This document shows positions 18,226 through 27,227 of a stretch of DNA of 64,000 bases, in pieces. The translations under genes and the position numbers were made by a program. The DNA lies in the NCBI GenBank assembly GCA_017520425.1, contig JAFXFO010000026.1:1-64000 (forward strand), written 5' to 3'. How positions within the stretch are numbered: position 1 is the stretch's first letter; the number at the start of each line of letters is the position of its first letter. The notes beneath the pieces are model-generated. The model saw only the letters and a program-made list of their open reading frames with translations. It did no database searches and was not told the origin of the DNA. The DNA is from Lachnospiraceae bacterium (lineage in GTDB: Bacteria > Bacillota > Clostridia > Lachnospirales > Lachnospiraceae).

Positions 18226-18306
18226 GTTAAAAGGGAGTAGTTATAACGTGTAATCAACATACCCCGGTATTTAAACCGTGGTTACACGCTTTTACCCAAG
18301 TAAAAG
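18226..18306 (+). ncRNA. Putative yybP-ykoY (Mn2+) riboswitch
   Basis: The leader begins with AAAAGGGAGTAG, close to the conserved GGGGAGUAG loop of yybP-ykoY aptamers. A long stem GTGTAA/TTACAC carries CAACATACCCC, which resembles the second conserved metal-site loop. A closing CTTTTAC segment can pair with the 5' AAAAG. A consensus promoter, a strong terminator and a cation-exchanger gene surround it, the expected arrangement for a transcriptional Mn2+ switch. The call comes from remembered consensus; alignment to Rfam RF00080 would settle it. Confidence 0.6.
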
Positions 18307-18309
18307 AAC

Positions 18310-18348
18310 AAGACTTTTAGCACAGAAATGTGCTAAAAGTCTTTTTTT
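18310..18348 (+). terminator. Riboswitch-associated terminator
   Basis: A 15-bp perfect stem built on GACTTTTAGCACA with a GAAA tetraloop and a 7-T run, inside the leader and 42 bp before the exchanger start codon. Its position suggests conditional termination governed by the upstream aptamer. Confidence 0.92.
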
Positions 18349-18389
18349 CGTAACGGGGTGACAATTATTTTGAAATATAGGAGGCATGT

Positions 18390-19334
18390 ATGAATATCGT
18401 ATTTCAAGCAGCGTTGTTAGTTGTAGGTTTTGTGATGTTAATTAAAGGCGCAGATTGGTTTGTGGAAGGCGCCAGCAAGATAGCGGATCGGTTCGGGATT
18501 CCTCAGCTGGTTATTGGTCTTACCATTGTAGCAATGGGTACCAGTGCACCGGAGGCGGCTGTAAGTATTGCATCCGCATTAAAAGGAAGTGCAGAAATTA
18601 CCATCGGTAATGTGCTGGGTAGTAATATTTTGAATGTTTTGATTATTTTAGGTCTCACAGCGACAGTACGTGCTATCGCAGTTCAGAAATCAACCATTAA
18701 ATACGAGATGCCTTTCACGATATTGGTGGCAGTGCTGATGGGAGTATTGGGTCTGAGTGATGGGGAAATAAGCCGATTAGAAGGTGTTATCTTTTGGGCG
18801 GTATTCATCGTATATTTGACATATCTTCTGCTAATGGCGAAGAAAGGTCAGGCAGAAGAAGCGGAAGAGATTATACCGGAAGCAAAAACGGACTCTATGC
18901 TTAAGCTTCTCTTTTTAGTGGTAATTGGCGTGGTATTAATCGTTTGGGGTAGTGATATCACTGTGGATGCAGCAACAGCTCTCGCCAAGATATTCGGTAT
19001 GAGTGAGCGTTTAATCGGTTTAACTATCGTGGCATTAGGAACCTCCCTGCCTGAGCTTGTGACCAGTGTAACAGCTGCTATTAAGGGCAAGGCAGATATT
19101 GCAGTAGGTAATGTCGTGGGAAGTAATGTTTTCAATATCTTATTTGTAGTAGGTACTACCGCATTGATTACCCCGGTGGCTTATAGTGCCGGTTTTATGG
19201 TGGATACTATTACAGCAGTGGCAGCAATGGTTCTCTTATGGGTTTGCGTGATACCGAAAAAGAAACTGGGAAGACCGGCCGGTATTCTCTTGCTGGTCTG
19301 CTATGTGGCGTATTTTATTTATTTGATACAGTAA
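18390..19334 (+). CDS. CaCA-family calcium/sodium (or manganese) antiporter, YrbG-like
   Basis: A 314-residue membrane protein of about 10 hydrophobic helices. It has the two inverted alpha-repeats of the CaCA superfamily: MGTSAPEAAVS with GNVLGSNILN near residues 50-80, and GTSLPELVTS with GNVVGSNVFN near 215-250. The acidic residues of both repeats are present. It exchanges divalent cations for Na+ or H+ across the membrane. The putative Mn2+ riboswitch upstream suggests a role in manganese efflux rather than calcium. AGGAGG precedes the ATG. Confidence 0.95.
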   Translation: MNIVFQAALLVVGFVMLIKGADWFVEGASKIADRFGIPQLVIGLTIVAMGTSAPEAAVSIASALKGSAEITIGNVLGSNILNVLIILGLTATVRAIAVQKSTIKYEMPFTILVAVLMGVLGLSDGEISRLEGVIFWAVFIVYLTYLLLMAKKGQAEEAEEIIPEAKTDSMLKLLFLVVIGVVLIVWGSDITVDAATALAKIFGMSERLIGLTIVALGTSLPELVTSVTAAIKGKADIAVGNVVGSNVFNILFVVGTTALITPVAYSAGFMVDTITAVAAMVLLWVCVIPKKKLGRPAGILLLVCYVAYFIYLIQ

Positions 19335-19347
19335 ATATTGATGAAGT

Positions 19348-19386
19348 AAAAAACATCTGATAAAATATCTTTATCAGATGTTTTTT
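19348..19386 (+). terminator. Terminator after the antiporter
   Basis: An 11-bp stem CATCTGATAAA/TTTATCAGATG extended by A6/T6 with a 5-nt loop and T-run, 14 nt past the stop codon. Confidence 0.9.
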
Positions 19387-19402
19387 AGAGAGGAAATTTC
19401 AC

Positions 19403-20887
19403 ATGAGAAGAAGCGGTATTTTGCTTCCCATATCCAGTATTCCCTCAAAATACGGTATAGGAAGCTTTTCAAAAGAGGCATATGAATTTGTGGATTTTTT
19501 GGTAGAATCAGGTCAGAAGTTGTGGCAGATTCTTCCCTTGGGACCTACCGGGTATGGGGATTCACCCTATCAGTCTTTTTCCACCTTTGCAGGCAACCCC
19601 TATTTCATCGACTTGCAGGAGTTTATTGATTTAGGATATGTTACTAAGGAAGATTGTGACAGACTGAACTTCGGTACCCACCCGGAATATGTGGATTACG
19701 GACAGATGTACAATCACCGTTATCTGATTTTAGAAAAGGCTTATGAAAGTGCTTTGGAGGCCGGACTGACCGAGCAGGAGGATTATCAGGCATTCCTGAA
19801 GGAGAATAAATACTGGTTAAAGGATTACGCCTTGTATATGACTGTAAAGGGTGTGTTTGACAATGCATGTTGGACGGATTGGGATGAGGACATCCGCTTA
19901 CGTCGCCCTGCGGCAGTAAAGCGTTATGCAAATGAGTATTCTGAGCAGATGGGCTTTTACTATTTCCTACAATATTTCTTTACCAAACAGTGGGATAAAT
20001 TAAAGGCTTATGCTAATGAGAAGGGGATTGAAATCGTAGGAGATGTGCCTATTTACGTGGCTTTTGACAGTGCGGATATCTGGGCGAATCCGGAGTTGTT
20101 CCAGCTGGATGAGGAGAATCTGCCCATCGGTGTGGCAGGCTGCCCGCCGGATGCTTTTAGTGAGACGGGTCAGCTTTGGGGCAATCCCTTGTATGACTGG
20201 GAGTATCATAAAGAAACCAAATATGCATGGTGGTTGAAGCGTATTGAGCATTGCTATAAGCGTTATGATATTGTGAGAATTGACCATTTCAGAGGATTTG
20301 ATGAGTATTGGTTTGTTCCTTATGGTGATGAGACCGCACAGAATGGTAAATGGCTTCCCGGTCCCGGACTGGAGTTGTTTAAGGCTATGAAGCGTAAATT
20401 CGGTGAGTTAAAAGTGATTGCAGAGGATTTGGGCTTTTTAACCCCTTCTGTATTGCAACTTTTGGAAGACACCGGTTTCCCGGGCATGAAGGTACTTCAG
20501 TTTGCCTTTGGCGGGGATGCAAAGAACCTGTATCTGCCTCATAATCACAAAGTCAATTCTGTGGTATATACAGGAACCCACGATAATGAAACGACGGTGG
20601 GCTGGTATCATAATTTGAATGGTTGGACCAGAGGACATGTGAATAAATATTTCGGACTGGCAGACGGCAAAGACATACACTGGAAATTCATCAGTGTGGC
20701 GCTTTCCAGCGTGGCAGATACAGTGGTGATTCCCATGCAGGATTATTTAGGTCTTGGCGATGAAGCGCGTATTAATATGCCTTCCTCTTTAGGTAAGAAC
20801 TGGGAATGGCGTATGAAAGCGGGAGTATGTACAAAAGAATTGGCAAACAGAATAAAAGAACTGACAATAATATACGGAAGGCTGTAA
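19403..20887 (+). CDS. malQ: 4-alpha-glucanotransferase (GH77)
   Basis: A 494-residue cytoplasmic amylomaltase that transfers alpha-1,4-glucan segments in maltodextrin and glycogen metabolism. The start RRSGILLPISSIPSKYGIG is typical. The GH77 active site is intact: the nucleophile Asp in RIDHFRGFDEYW, the acid/base Glu in VIAEDLGFLT and the third Asp in GTHDNETTVGW. Length is normal. No other maltose genes are adjacent. Confidence 0.97.
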   Translation: MRRSGILLPISSIPSKYGIGSFSKEAYEFVDFLVESGQKLWQILPLGPTGYGDSPYQSFSTFAGNPYFIDLQEFIDLGYVTKEDCDRLNFGTHPEYVDYGQMYNHRYLILEKAYESALEAGLTEQEDYQAFLKENKYWLKDYALYMTVKGVFDNACWTDWDEDIRLRRPAAVKRYANEYSEQMGFYYFLQYFFTKQWDKLKAYANEKGIEIVGDVPIYVAFDSADIWANPELFQLDEENLPIGVAGCPPDAFSETGQLWGNPLYDWEYHKETKYAWWLKRIEHCYKRYDIVRIDHFRGFDEYWFVPYGDETAQNGKWLPGPGLELFKAMKRKFGELKVIAEDLGFLTPSVLQLLEDTGFPGMKVLQFAFGGDAKNLYLPHNHKVNSVVYTGTHDNETTVGWYHNLNGWTRGHVNKYFGLADGKDIHWKFISVALSSVADTVVIPMQDYLGLGDEARINMPSSLGKNWEWRMKAGVCTKELANRIKELTIIYGRL

Positions 20888-20901
20888 AGCCTTCCGTTTT
20901 T
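20874..20901 (+). terminator. Terminator overlapping the malQ stop codon
   Basis: ACGGAAGGC/GCCTTCCGT stem, 6-nt loop and TTTTTG. The 5' arm includes the last malQ codons, so the hairpin forms only after the ribosome leaves. Confidence 0.88.
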
Positions 20902-20916
20902 GTTAAAGTATTAAGC

Positions 20917-21408
20917 TTAAAAGGTTTGCTTAGACATGTAGGAATTGTGATATTCCTTATTGTATGTAACGTCTTCTCCGAACCATGAGGGAGGTACGAA
21001 AGCATTTGCAGCTTCCTTGCTGCCGAATTCTACTTCAGCCAGTTTCAAAGGTGCAAAGGGTGCATCAAAGACATCCAGCTCAATCATCAGGGTATAGTCC
21101 TTGGGAGGAGCGGGAAAGCCTTCCCGGAAGGTGGGATTATTCAAAGGAATCAGGTAACGCTTTTTGGAAATAATATTGCCGTCAGCCTTTTCACGTAAAT
21201 GATAATATGCCTCATCGGAAATGGGGAAGTTGTGTTCTTCTCTGGCCATCATGCCCTGTCCTTTGTAAGTCAGAAAATACTTGGTATTCTGCTTTCTGAC
21301 ACGAAGTACCGGGTCAGTGGAGAGATATGCCTGTTCCACATGTAGACATTCATATTCCTCCAAATCAGAGGGAAGAGCATTAATAATAAATTTGCGTTCT
21401 ATTTCCAT
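20917..21408 (-). CDS. CYTH-domain protein (adenylate cyclase/thiamine triphosphatase fold)
   Basis: About 163 residues, a single CYTH domain. The N-terminal MEIERKFIINALP is the diagnostic EXEXK motif. It is followed by tunnel-lining basic and acidic pairs (VLRVRKQNTKYFLTYKG, EEHNFPIS and ELAEVEFG-like LKLAEVEFGS). Such proteins hydrolyse inorganic triphosphate or ThTP; the substrate here is not known. The ATG at 21408 has AAGGAG upstream; the longer in-frame start does not. Confidence 0.9.
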   Translation of the reverse strand: MEIERKFIINALPSDLEEYECLHVEQAYLSTDPVLRVRKQNTKYFLTYKGQGMMAREEHNFPISDEAYYHLREKADGNIISKKRYLIPLNNPTFREGFPAPPKDYTLMIELDVFDAPFAPLKLAEVEFGSKEAANAFVPPSWFGEDVTYNKEYHNSYMSKQTF

Positions 21409-21444
21409 TTGTAAATTCTCCTTGGTCACTTGGAATGTAGATTC

Positions 21445-21554
21445 GCAATCACGCACTTACGTGCTCATTGTCTGCTTGCGCAGACGGATTGCTCATTACT
21501 TAGGCAGAAAAACAAATGCCGACTTTGTCGGCGCTTGTTTTTCTATGCCTAAGT
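21445..21554. repeat. Structured intergenic element: three-way junction plus long hairpin
   Basis: GCAATC (21445-21450) pairs with GATTGC (21487-21492) and encloses two small hairpins, GCAC/GTGC (21453-21464) and GTCTGC/GCAGAC (21470-21485). Directly after it, 21498-21554 forms one long imperfect hairpin: ACTTAGGC at one end, GCCTAAGT at the other, and GCCGAC/GTCGGC around a TTT loop. It sits between divergent genes, so it is not a terminator. It looks like a mobile-repeat remnant or a structured RNA. Confidence 0.6.
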
Positions 21555-21663
21555 ACATTATAACCTAAACTTACCAAAAAATGAAGCAAAAAAGAGTGAC
21601 ATATACAAAGAATTTGTTTATACTTAAGTTATTAAACTGATCTGAGAGCAGAAGGGAGAAGTT

Positions 21664-22212
21664 ATGAAAAACATTGGTATATTTTTTGCAGAAGGATATG
21701 AAGAAATTGAAGCATTAACAGTGGTAGATTTGTGCAGAAGAGCAGGTATTATTATTAGTATGGTTTCCGTGACCGGAGAAAGAAAAGTGACCGGTTCTCA
21801 TAAAATCGCAGTAGAAATGGATCAGATTTTTGAGGAAGTGGATTTTGCCGGGTTGGACATGATTGTGTTGCCGGGTGGCATGCCGGGTACGTTAAATCTG
21901 GAGGCACATGCAGGTTTGATGGCACGTGTGGAGGAATTTGACAAGGCAGGAAAGTACATTGCGGCAATTTGTGCGGCTCCCAGCATTTTTGGTCATAAAG
22001 GGCTTCTGAAGGGCCGTAAGGCATGCTCTTATCCGGGCTTCGAAAAGGATTTGGACGGTGCTGAGGTGGTATTTGACAGTGTGGCTGTTTCAGACCATGT
22101 GATTACCTCCAGAGGTATGGGTTGTGCCATTGATTTTTCGCTGGCTATTATCAGTAAGCTTTGTGGAGAAGCTAAGGCTACGGAATTAGCCAAGGCTATC
22201 ATTTATCAATAA
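21664..22212 (+). CDS. DJ-1/PfpI family protein (YajL/ThiJ-like)
   Basis: A 182-residue flavodoxin-like DJ-1 protein, complete. FFAEGYEEIEALTVVD opens the fold with the conserved Glu, and the nucleophile elbow IAAICAAPSIFG carries the reactive Cys. Relatives act as glyoxalase III or protein/nucleotide deglycase and respond to oxidative stress. It is followed 13 nt later by the M18 aminopeptidase, so the two probably share an operon. Confidence 0.92.
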   Translation: MKNIGIFFAEGYEEIEALTVVDLCRRAGIIISMVSVTGERKVTGSHKIAVEMDQIFEEVDFAGLDMIVLPGGMPGTLNLEAHAGLMARVEEFDKAGKYIAAICAAPSIFGHKGLLKGRKACSYPGFEKDLDGAEVVFDSVAVSDHVITSRGMGCAIDFSLAIISKLCGEAKATELAKAIIYQ

Positions 22213-22225
22213 TCGGAGGCAACAG

Positions 22226-23524
22226 ATGTCCAAAGTAAAAAAGGAAAAGAACTTAGCAGTGGATTTGATAGATTTTATTTGGAACAGTCCCAGTGCATTT
22301 CATGTGGTAGATAACATAAAAACCAAGCTGTTACAACAGGACTTTCAGGAGTTGAAGGAACGGGAGGTTTGGAAGATAGAAGGCGGAAAAGGATATTTTG
22401 TGGTAAGAAACGATTCTTCTGTCATTGCTTTCCGGACACCGAAGAAAGAGGCTAAGGGATTTCACATGATTGCCTCACATTCCGATGCCCCTACCTTCAA
22501 GCTGAAGGAAAAGCCGGAGCTGGTAGCAGAGGATCATTATATCCGCCTAAATACCGAAAAATACGGTGGTATGATTCATTCTTCCTGGCTGGACAGACCG
22601 TTATCCGTGGCGGGAAGAGTATTTATAAGGGAGGACGGACATAAACCGGTTGCAAAGCTGGTAAACGTGGATAAGGATTTGTTGGTGATTCCCAATCTGG
22701 CCATCCATATGAATCGTGACATCAATAAAGGATATGAGTACAATCCACAGGTGGATTTATTACCGTTAATGGCGTTGGGAAATAAGGAGACAGCGAATGA
22801 CCTTCTGCTTCAAACCGTGGCGGAAGCTGTAAAGGTGAAGAAGGAAGATATCCTGACAGGTGATTTATTCTTATATGTAAGGGAAAAGGGAAGATTGACA
22901 GGAGTACAGGAAGAATTTGTATTAAGTCCAAGATTGGATGATTTGCAATGCGTACATGCTTCTTTGGAGGCATTTGCCAAAGCAAAGCCTCATCAGTATA
23001 TTAATGTGTTGGCTGTATTTGACAATGAAGAGGTGGGAAGCACTACCACACAGGGGGCGGATTCCACATTTTGGAAGGATACCCTGGAACGAATCGGTGA
23101 GTCCCTTGGATGGAACACGCAGGAAAAGTGTTGTAAGCTGGCAGAAAGCTTTTTGATTTCCGCAGACAATGCCCATGCTGTGCATCCCAACCATCCGGAA
23201 AAGGCTGACCCGGCCAATCGCCCTTATTTAGGAGGGGGATTGGTGATAAAGTATCATGGCGGACAGAAATATACTACTGACGGTATGTCTGCGGCATGTA
23301 TGAAGCTATGGTGTGAGGCGGCGGAGGTACCTTGTCAGACATTTTACAACCGTTCCGATATGGTGGGCGGTTCTACCTTGGGTAATATATCCAATGCTCA
23401 GGTTTCCATGACATCTGTGGATGTGGGATTACCGCAGCTGGCTATGCATTCCGCAATGGAAATGGCAGCCGGTGCGGATAGCGTGGCTGCCATAAAGGTG
23501 TTTGAAATATTCTATGGGGAATAA
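22226..23524 (+). CDS. M18-family metalloaminopeptidase
   Basis: A 432-residue zinc aminopeptidase of the aspartyl aminopeptidase (ApeB) family. Metal and catalytic motifs are in order: IASHSDAPTFKLK (His/Asp), VFDNEEVGS (Glu pair), ISADNAHAVHPNHPEK (bridging Asp) and QLAMHSAMEM (C-terminal His). No signal peptide, so it acts on cytoplasmic peptides. The AGGC/GGAGG site and 13-nt spacing tie it to the DJ-1 gene. Confidence 0.95.
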   Translation: MSKVKKEKNLAVDLIDFIWNSPSAFHVVDNIKTKLLQQDFQELKEREVWKIEGGKGYFVVRNDSSVIAFRTPKKEAKGFHMIASHSDAPTFKLKEKPELVAEDHYIRLNTEKYGGMIHSSWLDRPLSVAGRVFIREDGHKPVAKLVNVDKDLLVIPNLAIHMNRDINKGYEYNPQVDLLPLMALGNKETANDLLLQTVAEAVKVKKEDILTGDLFLYVREKGRLTGVQEEFVLSPRLDDLQCVHASLEAFAKAKPHQYINVLAVFDNEEVGSTTTQGADSTFWKDTLERIGESLGWNTQEKCCKLAESFLISADNAHAVHPNHPEKADPANRPYLGGGLVIKYHGGQKYTTDGMSAACMKLWCEAAEVPCQTFYNRSDMVGGSTLGNISNAQVSMTSVDVGLPQLAMHSAMEMAAGADSVAAIKVFEIFYGE

Positions 23525-24523
23525 TTAATCCATGTTTACAGGTGCGTAGAAAAAATCCATAAAATCTTTTTCTATCCGGGCATTTTGGGACTCGGACAGT
23601 AATTTGTTACGGTACTCCAAGGGAGTACAGTTGATAAAACGTTTGAATTGCTTATTAAAATAACTTGCATTATTAAAACCGACAGAGGCGGACAGCTGAG
23701 AAATGGACTTGGCTACCGCTTCTTTTGTTTGCATTTTTCGTATGGCTTCCATGACTCTGTATTGAATAAGAAACTCAATGGGACTCAGGGAAATGGAACG
23801 CTTAAAGCAGCGGCAGCATTCGCTTTTACTAAGGTGAATGGAGTCGGCAATATCCTCCAGGGTAATCTGGTCGGCAAAATGCTCCGCAATATAGTGAATG
23901 GCGGCAGTGACTCTGTCATGGTCGGAAATTATCAGGCTACTGATGGGGGATGATGTTGGGTACTGCTGCATATATTCATTAAGTTCGGACCAAAATGCAT
24001 ACAGTTTGCTGAGAATCATCAGCTCGCTACCGGGTTGGTTGGTATAATAAATTTGTATAATTTGCTTCATTAATTGTATCATGCGGGCCTTCAAGGGATT
24101 GTCCGCAGAAAGGTGAATGTGTCGAAGCTCCGGTGCCAATTGGATGGGCTGCATATATTGTGCCGCTATGGTGGCAGTGGTATCCGGAAAAAGAAGTCTG
24201 CCGTAAAAACGTGCCGAAAAGAACTCACAATCCTCATCGGGATTGGTTTTCAGCATGTGTAAAATGCCGCTGTTTAAAAAAGCACAATCATCCTGCTGTA
24301 AATCAAAGGAACCATCGGAGGTACCTATGGTCAGAGTGCCGGACTTGACCCAGAGTAATTCGAACTCATCATGCCAATGCCAGGGAATATAGGGCATGGA
24401 CAATTGAGCCATATTCAAATGTGTAATTACAAAAGGAAAGGTGGGGTCGGAAAAGGGACGAATCGTTTGCAGATTGTCATTTGTTTTCAGGGTATAATTG
24501 TCGTTATTATTCTGAAACAGCAT
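23525..24523 (-). CDS. AraC-family transcriptional regulator
   Basis: A 332-residue regulator. The N-terminal cupin sensor domain (~35-150) has the MPYIPWHWHDEFELLWVKSG beta-barrel sequence. The two C-terminal HTH motifs (~215-315) include ITLEDIADSIHLSKSECCRCFK and a second one with GFNNASYFNKQFKRFINCTPLEYR. It probably binds a sugar or related ligand; the target is unknown. It is convergent with the aminopeptidase and divergent from the subtilase gene. Confidence 0.93.
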   Translation of the reverse strand: MLFQNNNDNYTLKTNDNLQTIRPFSDPTFPFVITHLNMAQLSMPYIPWHWHDEFELLWVKSGTLTIGTSDGSFDLQQDDCAFLNSGILHMLKTNPDEDCEFFSARFYGRLLFPDTTATIAAQYMQPIQLAPELRHIHLSADNPLKARMIQLMKQIIQIYYTNQPGSELMILSKLYAFWSELNEYMQQYPTSSPISSLIISDHDRVTAAIHYIAEHFADQITLEDIADSIHLSKSECCRCFKRSISLSPIEFLIQYRVMEAIRKMQTKEAVAKSISQLSASVGFNNASYFNKQFKRFINCTPLEYRNKLLSESQNARIEKDFMDFFYAPVNMD

Positions 24524-24634
24524 TCCGTCACCTCCTTATCATATCTGTGAAAGATACACAATATGAATATATCAATTGTGGCACAAAAATTCAACAGAAA
24601 AAACATGGGAAAAAGGTCACAATTAAGGAGGAGT

Positions 24635-26410
24635 ATGAGTCAGAAGTTTGAGAATTTGTGGAATTTGGCATTGGAGACGCAAAAGTCTGTCAGGGAGAAA
24701 ACGAATGATTTAAATGTTGGTTATATACAGGAAGAAAATGCTTGGGAGGTGATTGTAAAATATCACGGAGAGATAGGCTTTCTGGAAGAATACGGAATCG
24801 AAGTGGAGGAGCTGATCGCAGGATACGGAATATTGAAAGTACCGGCATCACTGGTGGAAATGCTGGCTTTGGTGGAGCAAATCGAGTATGTGGAAAAACC
24901 CAAGAGATATTATTTTGAAGAAGCGCTTCCCGGTGAGAATTCCTGTGTATATCCGGTCACTCTGGGAGAAGAAGCATTGACCGGCGCAGATATTTTGATT
25001 GCCATACCGGACTCGGGGATTGACTACAGGCGCAGGGAATTTCGAAATGAGGATGGCAGCAGCAGGATTCTTTATTTGTGGGACCAAACTTTGGTGCCCG
25101 GTGAAATGGGGGCTCCACCGGAGGGATTCCGGACCGGCGTGGAGTTTAGCAAAGCACAGATAGATGGAGCTCTTCAACAGGAAAGTGGGGAAGGCTTTCT
25201 GGCGGTATCCAGCAGGGATGTAAGCGGCCACGGGACCGCTGTGGCGGGAATAGCGGCAGCAGGCAGGATACGGATGGAGGATGGTGGGATTTATCAGGGA
25301 ATTGCGCCGGAAAGTCAGCTTATTGTGGTGAAGCTGGGGACCCCGGGAGAAAGTGATTTTCTCGGAACCACTGAGATAATGAGAGCTGTGACCTATGCAG
25401 TCAGAAAAGGAATAGAGCTACGGAAACCGGTTGTCATAAACTTAAGCTTTGGAAATTCTTACGGCTCTCATGACGGTGGCTCTTTAGTGGAGCGCTTTTT
25501 GGATAATGCCGCTGAGATAGGCAGGACAGTCATCTGTGTGGGAGCGGGAAATGAAGGAGACAGCGGTGGTCATTTTGCCGGAGACATAAGGAATGAGCGG
25601 GAAGTGGAGATTGCAGTGGGAGAGTATGAGAGGACACTGAGTATCCAGCTGTGGAAGCAATTTGGGGATGTGTATGCAATCCGTTTGCAAGCACCGGACA
25701 ATACGATAATAAGTTTATCCGATACGGTCAATGGCGGGAAACAGGAGTTTGAGTTAAACGAGACACGTATTTTGGTATATGTGGGAGAGCCAAAGCCGTA
25801 TTCGGTTTTACAGGAGATTTATTTTGATATGGTACCTTTGGGAGAGCGAAGGTATATTGCTTCCGGCATCTGGAAGCTGGAGATGGTACCTGTAAGGGTG
25901 ATAACGGGGAAGTTTGATTGCTATTTGCCGGCTTCCGAGGCCAGAAACAGCAGAACCGGTTTTTTGCGGGCAACTCCGGAAATGACACTGACAGTGCCGT
26001 CAACTACTTCTAAGATTGTGACAGTGGGGGCATACAATGCGTCGTTTGAACAGTATGCGGCTTTTTCGGGAAGGGGACTTCCGCAGGTGAGCAGGGAAAA
26101 CAGTCTGACCATAGCCGGTTTGATTAAGCCGGATTTGGTAGCACCCGGTGTGGATATATTGGCACCGGATGTAAGAGGCGGTTTTGGACAGGTAACCGGT
26201 ACGTCCTTTGCCACGCCTATTGTATCGGGAAGTGCCGCCCTATTGATGGAGTGGGGGATTGTTCGGGGGAATGACAGATATCTTTATGGAGAAAAGGTAA
26301 AGGCTTATCTTCGAAGAGGTGCACAGCCGTTACGGGGAGAAAATGCGTATCCCAATGAGCGTGTAGGCTTCGGAAAGCTGTGTGTGGCAGAGAGCTTCCC
26401 GGTTTTATAA
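24635..26410 (+). CDS. S8-family (subtilisin-like) serine protease, Csp-like
   Basis: About 591 residues. The catalytic triad is complete: Asp in IAIPDSGIDY, His in DVSGHGTAVAGIAAAG and Ser in TGTSFATPIVSGSAALLMEW, with oxyanion Asn in VGAGNEGD. The N-terminal ~90-residue segment is propeptide-like and there is no export signal. A ~180-residue insertion separates the Asn and Ser blocks. This layout is that of clostridial Csp/CspBA-type subtilases, which process germination enzymes in sporeformers. The start with AAGGAGGAG at 24635 is preferred to the ATG at 24563. Whether the organism sporulates is not shown here. Confidence 0.9.
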   Translation: MSQKFENLWNLALETQKSVREKTNDLNVGYIQEENAWEVIVKYHGEIGFLEEYGIEVEELIAGYGILKVPASLVEMLALVEQIEYVEKPKRYYFEEALPGENSCVYPVTLGEEALTGADILIAIPDSGIDYRRREFRNEDGSSRILYLWDQTLVPGEMGAPPEGFRTGVEFSKAQIDGALQQESGEGFLAVSSRDVSGHGTAVAGIAAAGRIRMEDGGIYQGIAPESQLIVVKLGTPGESDFLGTTEIMRAVTYAVRKGIELRKPVVINLSFGNSYGSHDGGSLVERFLDNAAEIGRTVICVGAGNEGDSGGHFAGDIRNEREVEIAVGEYERTLSIQLWKQFGDVYAIRLQAPDNTIISLSDTVNGGKQEFELNETRILVYVGEPKPYSVLQEIYFDMVPLGERRYIASGIWKLEMVPVRVITGKFDCYLPASEARNSRTGFLRATPEMTLTVPSTTSKIVTVGAYNASFEQYAAFSGRGLPQVSRENSLTIAGLIKPDLVAPGVDILAPDVRGGFGQVTGTSFATPIVSGSAALLMEWGIVRGNDRYLYGEKVKAYLRRGAQPLRGENAYPNERVGFGKLCVAESFPVL

Positions 26411-26513
26411 GGTTTTCTTTAGAAATTCTTTAATTTTTTGTAAAAGACTTCTTTCGTTTTGGGGATTATGATATACTCGTACATGAAAGAATGGTTACCG
26501 GGAGGAGAAAGAC

Positions 26514-27227
26514 ATGCAGGATATGTATCACGTATTGATAGTGGAGGATGATGAACAGATTCGGGATGGTATCGAGATTTATCTGAAGAGTCAGGGCTAT
26601 AAGGTATTTAAGGCCGGAGACGGAATCGAGGGTTTGGAAATCATAAGAAACGAAGAGATTCATTTGGCTATTGTGGATGTGATGATGCCCAGAATGGACG
26701 GCATACATATGGTGATACAGCTGCGTAAGGAGTATGATTTCCCGGTGTTAATGTTGTCGGCTAAATCAGAAGAAGTGGACAAAATCATGGGACTGAATAT
26801 GGGGGCGGATGATTATGTGACGAAGCCTTTCCAGCCTTTGGAGTTGTTGGCAAGAGTGAATTCTCATCTGCGCCGTTACGAAAGATATCGCAGGATGCTG
26901 GGAAGTACCGAGACGGAGGATACGGCAGGTGTATACACAGTGGGCGGACTGGAGTTAAACGAAAATACTGTGGAGGTCAAGGTGGACGGAGAACTTGTAA
27001 AGTTGACTCCTATTGAGTTTAAGATTTTGCAGCTGCTTATCAAAAGTCCGGGACGTGTATTTTCCACGGATGAAATTTATGAAAGAGTCTGGAATGAAAT
27101 GGCCATAAACACGGATACGGTGCTGGTTCATGTACGAAATATTCGGGAAAAGATAGAGTATAACCCGAAGGAACCAAAATACTTAAAGGTGGTGTGGGGC
27201 GTTGGATACAAAATCGAGAAAATCTAA
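26514..27227 (+). CDS. OmpR/PhoB-family response regulator
   Basis: A 237-residue two-component regulator. The receiver domain (~5-120) has the phospho-acceptor Asp in IVDVMMPRMDG and the conserved Lys in YVTKPFQP. The winged-helix DNA-binding domain (~140-235) includes LTPIEFKILQLLIKSPGRVF. AGGAG precedes the ATG. It overlaps the kinase gene by 26 nt, so the pair is translationally coupled. Confidence 0.96.
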   Translation: MQDMYHVLIVEDDEQIRDGIEIYLKSQGYKVFKAGDGIEGLEIIRNEEIHLAIVDVMMPRMDGIHMVIQLRKEYDFPVLMLSAKSEEVDKIMGLNMGADDYVTKPFQPLELLARVNSHLRRYERYRRMLGSTETEDTAGVYTVGGLELNENTVEVKVDGELVKLTPIEFKILQLLIKSPGRVFSTDEIYERVWNEMAINTDTVLVHVRNIREKIEYNPKEPKYLKVVWGVGYKIEKI

